From contig JAMOQH010000075.1 of the NCBI GenBank assembly GCA_027064085.1, positions 1 through 47,801 on the forward strand: 47,801 nucleotides of DNA, read 5' to 3'. A program made the position numbers and the translations under genes. Below the pieces are notes generated by a model, which was not told the DNA's origin, searched no databases, and saw only the letters and a program-made list of their open reading frames with translations. Every line of letters starts with the position of its first letter. Within the stretch, counting starts at the first letter, position 1. This document shows, one piece after another, positions 8,548 to 16,805 of this stretch. This DNA is from a bacterium. Its GTDB lineage: Bacteria > UBP6 > JAFGXH01.

Positions 8548-8790
8548 TTGGTAGTTTTTACCATAAAAGCAAAGGAGAAAAATAAAATTATTGTTGAATG
8601 TAAAAGTCATAGGTGGACAAAAGGAAAAAATGTTCCAAGTGCTAAACTAACTGTTTGGAATGAAGCAATGTATTATTTCAATATTTTAGTAGGAAATTAT
8701 AAAAAAATATTTTTTGTAACAAGAGATGTTAGAAAAGCTCATAATAAAGAAGAGAGTTTAGCTGAATATTACATTAGTAAGTTAATATAA
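8548..8790 (+). pseudogene. Remnant of a PD-(D/E)XK nuclease-like gene
   Basis: An 80-residue frame starting at a poor TTG has no ribosome binding site and is closed upstream by a TGA at 8539-8541. IIVECKSHRWTKGKNVPSAK has the second catalytic motif (E-x-K) and flanks of a restriction-endonuclease-like family whose members continue NEAMYYF and LAEYYI, as here. The preceding strand, with the catalytic Asp, and the end of the domain are missing, and upstream DNA shows no matching reading frame. I read it as a decayed fragment, although a very small intact protein cannot be excluded. It sits between the ABC exporter and nfnA with noncoding DNA on both sides. Confidence 0.5.
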
Positions 8791-8953
8791 AATCCTAGTG
8801 CTTCATTAATAAAAACAAGTGTAATCTAATAAATTATTACTTTTAACTATAAGCAATAATTATTAATTAAAATAATTTTCTAATAATAACACAACACAGA
8901 AAAAGAATAAAAAGAAATAAAGTGTTTTTTTTGGTAAATAATCCTTAAATAAC

Positions 8954-9000
8954 TTGTTAATAAAATTAATATTTGATATCATAACTCGATTTTGAGAGTT
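8954..9000 (+). promoter_or_regulatory. nfnAB promoter with overlapping inverted repeat
   Basis: TTGTTA (8954-8959) and TATCAT (8977-8982) are 17 bp apart, about 43 bp before the nfnA start. AACTC (8983-8987) and GAGTT (8996-9000) form an inverted repeat at the expected transcription start, which could be an operator or a short leader hairpin. TTGTTAA overlapping the -35 also looks like one half of a Rex box, but the second half is poor. The rest of 8791-9024 shows no gene. Confidence 0.45.
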
Positions 9001-9024
9001 CTTTATTATTTTAATGGAGAGAAT

Positions 9025-9864
9025 ATGTATAAAATTCTAAAAAGAAAGGTTATTGCAGCTAAAACAGTGATGCTACATGTTGAGGCACCAGCTGTTGCAA
9101 AATCTATTCAACAAGGGCAATTCATCATGTTAAAGTTAAATGAATATGGTGAAAGGATTCCAATAAGTATCTCAGGATGGAATCGGGAAGAAGGTTGGCT
9201 TCGCATAGTAATAATGGGTGCAGGTAGAACATCTAATGAAATTTTATTAATGCAAGAAGGTGACGAATTTGAATCATTAGTTGGACCACTAGGTACTCCT
9301 TCACATGTTGGAAAATTTGATGGCACTTGTGTGTTGTTAGGTGGAGGATATGGAGCAGGAGCAATTATTCCTGTTGCACAAAAATTAAAAGAATTAGGAA
9401 ATAGAGTTATTGGAGTTGTTGGTGCTAGAAATAAAGATTTATTAGTTATGCACAACGAATTAAAAGAAGAAGTTGATGCTTTATATATAACTACAAACGA
9501 TGGAAGTGAAGGCATAAAAGGTTTTGTAACAAATGCTCTCTCTTCCATTATGGAAAAAGAAAATGTTGCATGGGTAATGGGAGTTGGACCTGTTCCTATG
9601 ATGAAAGCAATTGCAGATATGACAAGAGCTGATAAGATACCTACCTATGCATCACTTAATGCTATTATGGTTGATGGTACAGGAATGTGTGGAGCTTGTA
9701 GAGTCACCGTTGGTGGAGAAACAAAATTTGCATGTATTCATGGTCCAGATTTTAATGCTCATGAAACTAATTTTGAAGAATTAATGCTTAGACAAGGTGC
9801 ATATAAAGAACCAGAAGCTATTGCTAATGAAAAATTTAAAGATTTTGACTTTTCAAAAATATAG
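9025..9864 (+). CDS. nfnA: NfnA: NADH-dependent ferredoxin:NADP+ oxidoreductase, small subunit
   Basis: This FAD and [2Fe-2S] subunit (sulfide dehydrogenase/PyrK-like) passes electrons from NADH in the bifurcating NfnAB complex. It has an N-terminal flavin-binding barrel (RIPISISGW), an NAD-binding region (VLLGGGYGAGAIIPVAQKL), and a C-terminal cluster site MCGACR plus ACIHGP (C222, C225, C237). I chose the ATG at 9025, preceded by GGAGAG, over an upstream GTG-type start at 8992 that lacks a ribosome site; this gives 279 residues, the family length. nfnB follows after nine bases, which makes the Nfn reading much stronger than a lone PyrK homolog. In some organisms the same pair is annotated SudBA. 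Confidence 0.88.
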   Translation: MYKILKRKVIAAKTVMLHVEAPAVAKSIQQGQFIMLKLNEYGERIPISISGWNREEGWLRIVIMGAGRTSNEILLMQEGDEFESLVGPLGTPSHVGKFDGTCVLLGGGYGAGAIIPVAQKLKELGNRVIGVVGARNKDLLVMHNELKEEVDALYITTNDGSEGIKGFVTNALSSIMEKENVAWVMGVGPVPMMKAIADMTRADKIPTYASLNAIMVDGTGMCGACRVTVGGETKFACIHGPDFNAHETNFEELMLRQGAYKEPEAIANEKFKDFDFSKI

Positions 9865-9873
9865 GGGGAATAA

Positions 9874-11301
9874 ATGGCTGATTTAAAAACGAAAGACAGA
9901 ATGAAAATCAAGCGGACTGAAATGCCTCTTAGAGACCCAGAAGTAAGAAAACATGATTTTGATGAAGTTCCTGTTGGTTTTACTATGGAAGAAGCTGTTT
10001 TAGAAGCTTCAAGATGTATTGATTGTGGTAAACCTCACTGTGTTGAAGGTTGTCCCGTTAATATTAACATTCCTGGTTTCTTAAAAGCACTTGAAAAGGG
10101 TGATATGCAAAGTTCCATTAATATTTTAATGAACACAAATCAACTTCCTTCTATTTGTGGAAGAGTTTGCCCTCAAGATCAACAATGTGAATTAGTTTGT
10201 ATCGTTGGAAAGAAAAATAAACCAGTTTCTATAGGTAATTTAGAAAGATTTGTTGCTGATTATGCAATGGAGCACAATTTAATTCCTGATTTTACTCCAA
10301 CAGAGGCTATGGAGGTAGACCAGAAAATTGCTATTGCTGGATCTGGTCCTGCAGGCTTAACTGTTGCTGCTGAGCTAAGAAAATTAGGTTATAAAGTTAA
10401 AATATTTGAAGCCTTACATAAGCCAGGTGGAGTTTTATTTTATGGAATCCCTAGATTCAGGCTTCCTGCTCAAGTCATAGATAACGAAATAAATAATCTT
10501 AAAAAAATGGGTGTTGAAGTAGAATTAAATGCACTTATTGGTCGTACTTATACCGTTGATGCCTTATTTGAAGAAGGTTATGATGCAGTAATGATAGGAA
10601 CAGGTGCCGGATTACCTAAAATGCTTGGACTTCCTGGAGAAAACTTAAAAGGTGTTTTTGCTGCTAATGAATTTTTAACAAGAGTTAACTTAATGAGAGC
10701 TGATAAATTTCCTGAATATATTACTCCGGTGATAGTAGGTAAAGATGTCGTTATTATTGGAGCTGGAAATACAGCTATGGATGCCGCAAGAACTGCCATG
10801 CGTTTTGAGCCAAATTCGGTAACAATTGTTTATCGTAGAAGTAGAGATGAAGCTCCTGCGAGAACAGAAGAATTACTTCATGCAGAACAAGAAGGTGTTA
10901 AATTTTTATTCTTAAATAATCCTGTTGAATTAATTGGTGATGAAGAATATAATTTAAAAGAAATGAAAGTTATAAAAATGGAGCTTGGTGAGCCTGATGA
11001 AGGTGGAAGAAGAAGGCCAATTGCTATCAAAGGTTCTGAGTACAACATTAAATGTGATATGATGGTATCTGCATTAGGCTTTGGAGTTAACCCATTAATC
11101 ACTTCAACAACTAAAGGTATAGATGTTAATTCTTGGGGTGCAATAGTTGTAGATGAAAATGGTATGACAACCAAAGAGGGAGTTTTTGCTGCTGGTGATA
11201 TTATTACAGGTGGTTCTACTGTTATCATGGCAATGGGACAAGCTAAAACTGCGGCTAAAGGTATAGATAGATATCTAAAAGCTAAGCGTGAGGTAAAATA
11301 G
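9874..11301 (+). CDS. nfnB: NfnB: NADPH-dependent large subunit (glutamate synthase small-subunit-like)
   Basis: A 475-residue FAD protein of the GltD/NfnB family, often annotated as gltA (homotetrameric glutamate synthase). The N-terminal part carries two [4Fe-4S] sites (CIDCGKPHCVEGCP and CGRVCPQDQQCELVC). The FAD site is AGSGPAGLTVAAELRKLG and the NADPH site IIGAGNTAMDAARTAMR, with a late FAD motif AAGDIITGGSTV. In NfnAB it oxidises NADPH at its FAD and sends one electron to ferredoxin and one through NfnA to NAD+, or the reverse. GGGGGA precedes the ATG. No glutamate synthase large subunit is nearby, which favours Nfn over glutamate synthesis. Confidence 0.9.
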   Translation: MADLKTKDRMKIKRTEMPLRDPEVRKHDFDEVPVGFTMEEAVLEASRCIDCGKPHCVEGCPVNINIPGFLKALEKGDMQSSINILMNTNQLPSICGRVCPQDQQCELVCIVGKKNKPVSIGNLERFVADYAMEHNLIPDFTPTEAMEVDQKIAIAGSGPAGLTVAAELRKLGYKVKIFEALHKPGGVLFYGIPRFRLPAQVIDNEINNLKKMGVEVELNALIGRTYTVDALFEEGYDAVMIGTGAGLPKMLGLPGENLKGVFAANEFLTRVNLMRADKFPEYITPVIVGKDVVIIGAGNTAMDAARTAMRFEPNSVTIVYRRSRDEAPARTEELLHAEQEGVKFLFLNNPVELIGDEEYNLKEMKVIKMELGEPDEGGRRRPIAIKGSEYNIKCDMMVSALGFGVNPLITSTTKGIDVNSWGAIVVDENGMTTKEGVFAAGDIITGGSTVIMAMGQAKTAAKGIDRYLKAKREVK

Positions 11302-11302
11302 G

Positions 11303-11400
11303 ATTTAATGGGAGACGTAGCGGGGCTAGGTCTGTACGGCAAGCCCAAAGTCTTGCCTATGAGCGTTCAACTATGAGGGTAAATATAAAATTTATCCCTA
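11303..11400 (+). ncRNA. Candidate structured RNA in the nfnB 3' region (family not recognised)
   Basis: Right after the nfnB stop lies a stretch far richer in G+C than its surroundings, like rnpB and 6S RNA here. Three hairpins can be drawn. The first pairs AGAC-G-TAGC with GCTA-G-GTCT (11313-11333, one G-G mismatch, GGG loop). The second pairs GGCAAG with CTTGCC (11338-11357). The third pairs GGGTAAAT with ATTTATCCC (11377-11398, one bulge). TATGAG occurs twice between hairpins two and three. It does not match SRP RNA, tmRNA or a riboswitch I know. It may be a processed 3' UTR RNA, an independent small RNA, or an elaborate transcription end; the last hairpin lacks a good T-run. Confidence 0.45.
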
Positions 11401-11480
11401 CACATTTTCACTTGAAAAATTAACCAAATAAAAATTTGTTTAATTTTTAAATAAAATAGATAAAAAAATAAATAAAAATC

Positions 11481-11507
11481 TTGCACTTTAAACGATTTTG
11501 TTATAAT
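11481..11507 (+). promoter_or_regulatory. Promoter of the small lipoprotein gene
   Basis: TTGCAC (11481-11486) and a consensus TATAAT (11502-11507) are 15 bp apart, a short spacer. The ribosome site GGAGGG and ATG follow within 20 bp, so the mRNA leader would be very short. Confidence 0.5.
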
Positions 11508-11526
11508 CTCTAACTTTGGAGGGAAA

Positions 11527-11733
11527 ATGAAAACTATTTTTATAATTTTAATCTTTTTATCTATACTGCCATCTTGCAATAAACCTAAAAAAACTAAAGG
11601 AGCTGATAATGCAGTTACAAGATATCATAAAAAGCAAGTAGATAAAATTAAAAAAGCCAAAATAACAGTGAAAAATTTAAATAATGATATGAAAGCTCAA
11701 GAAAAAAGAGCTAAAAAATTAAAAAATGAATAA
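11527..11733 (+). CDS. Small lysine-rich lipoprotein
   Basis: A 68-residue protein with a lipoprotein signal peptide (MKTIFIILIFLSILPSC, lipobox LPSC, lipidated Cys17). The mature part is about 50 residues, predicted helical and rich in Lys (over a third of residues), with heptad-like hydrophobic spacing (VDKIKKAKITVKNLNNDM). The size resembles Braun's lipoprotein, but there is no evidence of the same function. GGAGGG lies seven bases before the ATG and a promoter is close. The MBL-fold gene follows after about 48 bp and may be co-transcribed. No family is recognised. Confidence 0.7.
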   Translation: MKTIFIILIFLSILPSCNKPKKTKGADNAVTRYHKKQVDKIKKAKITVKNLNNDMKAQEKRAKKLKNE

Positions 11734-11781
11734 TATTAATAAATAGAAGTCTTTTATTTTAGGCATTAGGAGGTCTTATAT

Positions 11782-13224
11782 ATGAAATTTTTAATCAGCT
11801 TGATTTTCTTATCTTTTATAACTATTAATGTGTATAGTGCAAAATTAGTTAAAAAAGTCAACTCACCAACAATAAAAGTATCATTTGTTGATGTTGGTCA
11901 AGGAGATAGTGAAATTATACAAGATTTAGAAAACAATAAAGTTATAGTTGTTGACACTGGTGTAAAAAACAGTGGTATAGTTGAATATTTAAAATCAGAA
12001 AAAATTAAAACTATAGATTTAATGGTGTTCACTCACCCCCACTCTGACCATATTGGTTCAGGAGTACAAATAATTAATAATTTTACAGTAAAAAGAGTTT
12101 TAGATTCTGGATTTAAACACTCAAGTAGAACTTATTTAAAATTATTAAAAAAAATTAAAGAAAAAAATATTCCTTATATTCGAGGAGTTATAGGACAAAA
12201 TATTAAGTTTGGTAAATCAAGAATACATGTCCTTGCTCCACCCAAAAACTACATAACAGGAACCCGTTCAGATGCAAACTCCAACAGTGTTGTCTTTTTA
12301 TTAACACAAAATAAATTTGGAGTTTACTTTGCCGCAGATTCAGAACATGAAACAGAAGATTTTATAGTAAAAAATAATTCTATACTAAAAGCAGACATAT
12401 ATAAAGTTGCTCATCACGGTAGCAAGTATGCATCAGGAGATGAAATACTAGATAAAATTAATCCAACTATAGCAATTATATCAGCAGGATTAAATAATTC
12501 ATACCATCACCCTGCTCCATCAACAATAGAAAAATTTAAAAAAAGAAATATTAAAACTTACATAACTTTTAAAGTGGGTACAATTATCGCTGAATCGGAC
12601 GGTAAATCATACTCAATAAAAACAGTAAAAACAGGTAATAGTAAAGCCCATAACTCTATTAATTATATTAAAGAAGAAGACCCCGATAATTATAATGAAA
12701 TAGTTGAAAATAGCTCTAAAAGGAAAAAAGGAAATTCTTCAAAAACTTTTGCAAAACTAGATATTAATGGTAAAGCTATTCTTAAAAATGGACATTTTTA
12801 TGCATCTAAAAACTCAAAAAAATTCTATGCGTGGAATTGTAAAGGCCCTAGAAGAATTAAACCAACTAATTTATTAGAATTCAGTAGCTTTCAAGAGGCG
12901 ATTAGTACTAATAGGACCCTTTCTTCAAGATGTAAATATACAGACAATGGCTCAAAATCAGCAAATCAAAATTCAATGAATTTTGATAAAGAAAGCCCTA
13001 AAACAACAAACTCTAAATCTAGTCCATCAGGAAACAAGATAAACATTAATACAGCTTCAGCAAAAGATTTAATTTCAATAAAAGGCATAGGTAAAAAAAC
13101 AGCAGAAAAAATTATAAATTACAGAAAATCAAATAAATTTAAAAACATAGAAGACATTATGAAAGTTAAAGGAATTGGTAAAGGAAAGTTCAAGAAATTA
13201 AAAGCCTCTATAACAGTAAACTAG
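11782..13224 (+). CDS. Secreted ComEC-like metallo-beta-lactamase with Ada-type and ComEA-type HhH domains
   Basis: A 480-residue exported protein: signal peptide (residues 1-19), MBL-fold domain, Ada-like module, helix-hairpin-helix DNA-binding tail. The MBL domain starts with SFVDVGQGDSEI, the hallmark of the ComEC nuclease-like domain. Its metal-binding motif is THPHSDH (H85, H87, D89, H90), with VAHHGS and YHHPAP further on. Residues near 339-390 (FYASKNSKKF, RIKPTNLLEF) match the Zn-type domain that follows MBL in many secreted proteins. The end (INTASAKDLISIKGIGKKTA, then IMKVKGIGKGK) is a ComEA-type (HhH)2 unit. It probably binds and cuts extracellular DNA. AGGAGGT precedes the ATG. 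The last four bases overlap the convergent regulator gene. Confidence 0.88.
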   Translation: MKFLISLIFLSFITINVYSAKLVKKVNSPTIKVSFVDVGQGDSEIIQDLENNKVIVVDTGVKNSGIVEYLKSEKIKTIDLMVFTHPHSDHIGSGVQIINNFTVKRVLDSGFKHSSRTYLKLLKKIKEKNIPYIRGVIGQNIKFGKSRIHVLAPPKNYITGTRSDANSNSVVFLLTQNKFGVYFAADSEHETEDFIVKNNSILKADIYKVAHHGSKYASGDEILDKINPTIAIISAGLNNSYHHPAPSTIEKFKKRNIKTYITFKVGTIIAESDGKSYSIKTVKTGNSKAHNSINYIKEEDPDNYNEIVENSSKRKKGNSSKTFAKLDINGKAILKNGHFYASKNSKKFYAWNCKGPRRIKPTNLLEFSSFQEAISTNRTLSSRCKYTDNGSKSANQNSMNFDKESPKTTNSKSSPSGNKININTASAKDLISIKGIGKKTAEKIINYRKSNKFKNIEDIMKVKGIGKGKFKKLKASITVN

Positions 13225-13592
13225 CTCATCAACTCATTTACTGTAGAAATTAACTTTTCAACTCTAAATGGTTTTTCAATTATTTTATTAGCATCCATTC
13301 TTTTAGCAACATTCAGATAAGAGGTTGCACTAAACGCAGCACCACCACTTGAAATAGCAATAATTTTAACTTGCTCAGAAGTATAAACTTCTCTTATATC
13401 TGAAATTAATTCTAAACCATTTTTATGAGGCATTACAATATCAGTAATAACTAAATCTATAGCTTCTTTTTTTATTACCTCTAATGCTTCTAGTGGATTT
13501 GGTAATGTAAAACATTTATAATCATTTTCAAGTGAAAATTTTATTATCTTTAATGTTTCTAGGTTATCATCAATTATTAATACTCTTTTCAT
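13221..13592 (-). CDS. Single-domain response regulator (CheY-like receiver)
   Basis: A 123-residue protein consisting only of a receiver domain, with no output domain. It has the acidic pair D8-D9 (LIIDDN), phospho-acceptor D51 (LVITDIVMPHKNG), the switch Ser (S81, AISSGG) and K107 (IIEKPFR). Such proteins act by docking to partners or in phosphorelays. No histidine kinase is encoded nearby. It is transcribed alone, converging on the ComEC-like gene with a four-base overlap and no obvious terminator between them. Confidence 0.93.
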   Translation of the reverse strand: MKRVLIIDDNLETLKIIKFSLENDYKCFTLPNPLEALEVIKKEAIDLVITDIVMPHKNGLELISDIREVYTSEQVKIIAISSGGAAFSATSYLNVAKRMDANKIIEKPFRVEKLISTVNELMS

Positions 13593-13674
13593 ACTATTCT
13601 CTAAAAAAATTATATAGCAAGTATATACTTTATATTATCAAATTACAACATTTTTTTCATTTTTTTATAATATT

Positions 13675-15006
13675 TTATCTATGACTTTGTACAGTAACAG
13701 TATCGAAAACTTCAAATGGAGTAGAATCATTACTTCGTTCATCAGCACCTTTTGCTTTAATTGTAATTGTATCACCATCAATTGTTAATAAACAATAATG
13801 ATATTTTTTACCTTCAAACTTTTCACTATATTCATAATCCCCCACACTTAATTGAGTTTGGTCTAATATTGCACCTCCACCTCCAGTTACAATATAGTTT
13901 ATACCATCTGCAATTAAATGTTCATAAGCATGGTCATGACCATTAAAAACGATATCAACACCCTTTTCTACAAGTAAAGGATGTAAAATACTTCTTAAAT
14001 CAGTTTTATCCCCATCATCTCCGTGATGTCCTGTACTAAAAGTAGGATGATGATAAATTGCAATTACAAATTTAATATCACTAGGTATATGGTCTAATTT
14101 ATCTATAAGCCATTCCCTTTGCGGGCTCCCTTCTGATATATCAATGTTAGAATTTAATGCTAAAAATCTAATACCATACAAATCAACATGGTAATATTGT
14201 TCAGTTTCTGGCAAATCAAAAAGATTAAAAAAGTTATCTCCTCCATTTGTGTGGTCATCAGGGTCTGCATGTTCATGATTACCTACGATAGGATAATAAG
14301 TTATACCCATATCAACAAGAGGTTTTATTTCCTTAAAAAAATCATCCCAAGCATCATGTTCTGGATCTTTGCCATCCCATACTAAATCACCACTATTAAA
14401 AATATATTCTATATGATTAGGGTTAGTATTAATTTCATTTAACATTGCAGCAACAACTTTTGGGTGTTTTGAATCAATTGTATGTTTGTACCCCGATATT
14501 TCAATCTCATGGTCTCTGTTATCACCATAAATTATAACTGAATGCGTATTATTTGCTACAATTTCTTTACAGACATCATCAATCTTTTCAAAGCCTGATT
14601 TACAAATACATTCACCAGTATTAGGATTACATTCTTCACTTTCTTCACATTGTTTATTCGCACATAGATCAGTTATTTCTTCTACACAAGCATTATCCTT
14701 TTTAACAAAACCTGTTTTACAGTCGCAATTTCCTGTATTAATATTACATTCTTCATTTTCATTACATTGCTTATCTATACATAAATCAACTTCTTTTTTT
14801 ATACAAATATGTTTATCAGATGGAGATAAAATATAGCCATCATTACATTTACAAAAAGCAGTATTTGCACCAATGTCAACTTTACATTCAGAATTTTCGC
14901 AACTATAATTTTCGCAAGGACTTTTTTCTTTTTCGTTATTATTTTCTTTGCTTGAACCACAAGATAAGATAAATAAAGAGACTATAACTATAAAATATTT
15001 AAACAT
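13675..15006 (-). CDS. EGF-bearing lipoprotein with calcineurin-like metallophosphoesterase domain
   Basis: A 443-residue lipoprotein. I start it at the ATG at 15006, five bases after AAAGGAGG, rather than the upstream ATG at 15024 that would overlap the ribosome site. The lipobox is ILSC (Cys16). Three Cys-rich EGF-like or fungal-CBM-like modules follow to about residue 145, then the phosphoesterase domain. Its metal motifs are YGDNRDHE, NSGDLVWDGKD, VGNHEH, YHHPTFSTGHHG and NGHDHAYE. The order fits purple-acid-phosphatase-like enzymes, which release phosphate or hydrolyse phosphodiesters outside the cytoplasm. The modules probably serve as stalk. It shares the EGF style of the 28.6-34.6 kb lipoproteins. 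Confidence 0.9.
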   Translation of the reverse strand: MFKYFIVIVSLFILSCGSSKENNNEKEKSPCENYSCENSECKVDIGANTAFCKCNDGYILSPSDKHICIKKEVDLCIDKQCNENEECNINTGNCDCKTGFVKKDNACVEEITDLCANKQCEESEECNPNTGECICKSGFEKIDDVCKEIVANNTHSVIIYGDNRDHEIEISGYKHTIDSKHPKVVAAMLNEINTNPNHIEYIFNSGDLVWDGKDPEHDAWDDFFKEIKPLVDMGITYYPIVGNHEHADPDDHTNGGDNFFNLFDLPETEQYYHVDLYGIRFLALNSNIDISEGSPQREWLIDKLDHIPSDIKFVIAIYHHPTFSTGHHGDDGDKTDLRSILHPLLVEKGVDIVFNGHDHAYEHLIADGINYIVTGGGGAILDQTQLSVGDYEYSEKFEGKKYHYCLLTIDGDTITIKAKGADERSNDSTPFEVFDTVTVQSHR

Positions 15007-15027
15007 AACTCCTCCTTTAAGCATTTT

Positions 15028-15056
15028 ATTATATCAATAAATTTAAGTAATTGAAA
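15028..15056 (-). promoter_or_regulatory. Promoter of the phosphoesterase lipoprotein
   Basis: On the minus strand a consensus TATAAT (15033-15028) stands 17 bp downstream of TTTCAA (15056-15051), about 22 bp before the ATG. The -35 is weak. The divergent comM gene has TAGTATAAT (-10 at 15239-15244) without a clear -35. The rest of 15057-15238 is AT-rich with no gene. Confidence 0.45.
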
Positions 15057-15260
15057 GTATTTATTTAACAATAGTTAAGTTTACAAAATAAATACATTAT
15101 CAGCCTAAATATAACTAAATTTTTTTTTGAAACACAAATTCCCCAAAAAACACATTGTTTTTCCTAAAAAAGCTGATAACCCACTAATTTTACTAGAAAA
15201 AACATAAACACACAATTTAGGAAACAATCTTTCTTTAGTATAATTATTAATGGAGGAAAT

Positions 15261-16796
15261 ATGGAAAAAAAAGAAAAAATAGTCTATTCAGCCTCACTTT
15301 CCGGCATAGATGCGGTGATGGTAACGATAGAAAGCGATATTTCATTTGGAATGGCAAACTTTAATATTGTTGGGCTTCCTGATAATGCAGTAAAAGAAGC
15401 CAAAGTCAGGGTTATGAATTCAATAAAATACTTGGATTTAGATTTACCTCAGAAAAAAATAACATTAAATTTAGCTCCTGCGGATATGAGAAAAGATGGC
15501 TCAAGCTTTGATTTACCTATGGCTATCGCTGTTTTAAATGGCTTTAACTTACTAAATGTTGAACTTACTAAAAAATACTTAATTGCAGGTGAATTATCTC
15601 TTTTTGGAGAAGTTAGAAATATACATGGAGCATTATCCTTGGCAATTTTAGCAAAAGAAAAGGGATTAACGGGGATTATTCTTCCTTATGAAAATGCCGA
15701 GGAAGCATCATTAATTCCTGGTATTGAAGTTTATGGTATTAGAAATTTAAAAGAATTATTTGAGTTTTTAATAGGGAAAACCCTATTAAAAAAAGAAGAA
15801 CTTAAAAAATATAATTTAAATAACTCTACTTTATTTAACGAAGACTTTTCAGAAGTAAAAGGACAATTTTTATCTAAAAGAGCCATAGAAATAGCAGTTA
15901 CAGGAAGACATAATATTATGATGATAGGAGCTCCGGGAAGTGGAAAAACTATGCTTGCTAAAAGAATATCAACTATAGCTCCTCCTTTAACTTATAATGA
16001 GATGATAGAAGTAATAAAAATTTATTCAGCTGCCGGTTTACTAAAGCAAGGATTAAAAAACTTATTTACAAGGCCATATAGAGCACCTCATCATTCTATT
16101 TCAGAAGCAGGACTAGTAGGAGGAAGTAGTAATCCTAAACCTGGAGAAGTATCACTTTCACATAATGGAATATTATTTTTAGACGAATTAACAGAATTTA
16201 AAAAATCAACACTTGAACAACTAAGGCAACCACTAGAAGATAGAGAAGTTACTATTACAAGAGCATCAGGAAGTTTAACTTTTCCGGCATCAACAATGTT
16301 TGTTGCAGCAATGAATCCGTGCCCTTGTGGTTTTTATGGAGATCCATCTAATTCATGCTCATGTAATCAAAATGAAATAAAAAGATACCAAAAAAAAATC
16401 AGTGGTCCTCTTTTAGATAGGATAGATTTAGTAATAAATGTTCCTGCAGTTAAACCAAGTGATTTAGTAAATAATATTAATTCAGAAAGCTCAAAAGAAA
16501 TAAGAAAACGAGTAGTAAAAGCATTTGAATTACAGAAGGAAAGATTTAAAAATGAAAATTATAAATTTAACTCTATGATGCCCCCCAAAGACATAAAGAG
16601 ATTTTGTAAAATAGATGAAAATACTAAAAAATTTTTAAGATTTTCAATAGAAAAATTTGGAATCAGTGCAAGAAAATATTCAAGAATATTAAAAGTAGCA
16701 AGAACAATCGCCGATTTAGAAAATTCAAAAAATATAGAACAACATCATATTTCAGAAGCATTAAATTTTAATATTCAGAGGATTTTAATAAATTAG
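15261..16796 (+). CDS. comM: ComM/YifB-family AAA+ ATPase (Mg chelatase-like)
   Basis: A 511-residue protein of the usual family length. The N-terminal Lon-like fold has the family signature FNIVGLPDNAVKEAKVRV and LAPADMRKDGSSFDLP. The AAA+ core has Walker A GAPGSGKTMLAKR, Walker B GILFLDELTEF and a C4-type insert NPCPCGFYGD...CSCNQNE, followed by a C-terminal Mg-chelatase-like domain. In naturally transformable bacteria ComM is a hexameric helicase that extends strand exchange of incoming DNA, although the gene is also common in non-transformable species. GGAGG lies just before the ATG. The secreted ComEC/ComEA hybrid 2 kb upstream is a loose contextual link. Confidence 0.95.
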   Translation: MEKKEKIVYSASLSGIDAVMVTIESDISFGMANFNIVGLPDNAVKEAKVRVMNSIKYLDLDLPQKKITLNLAPADMRKDGSSFDLPMAIAVLNGFNLLNVELTKKYLIAGELSLFGEVRNIHGALSLAILAKEKGLTGIILPYENAEEASLIPGIEVYGIRNLKELFEFLIGKTLLKKEELKKYNLNNSTLFNEDFSEVKGQFLSKRAIEIAVTGRHNIMMIGAPGSGKTMLAKRISTIAPPLTYNEMIEVIKIYSAAGLLKQGLKNLFTRPYRAPHHSISEAGLVGGSSNPKPGEVSLSHNGILFLDELTEFKKSTLEQLRQPLEDREVTITRASGSLTFPASTMFVAAMNPCPCGFYGDPSNSCSCNQNEIKRYQKKISGPLLDRIDLVINVPAVKPSDLVNNINSESSKEIRKRVVKAFELQKERFKNENYKFNSMMPPKDIKRFCKIDENTKKFLRFSIEKFGISARKYSRILKVARTIADLENSKNIEQHHISEALNFNIQRILIN

Positions 16797-16805
16797 ATTT
16801 ATAGA

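Noticed and set aside
9874-11301. Annotation as glutamate synthase small subunit
   Set aside because: The neighbour is NfnA and no glutamate synthase large subunit is nearby; NfnB fits better.
11303-11400. Reading the GC-rich stretch as SRP RNA or tmRNA
   Set aside because: The SRP core (GGAAGG/AGCA loop) and the tmRNA tRNA-like ends and tag frame are absent.
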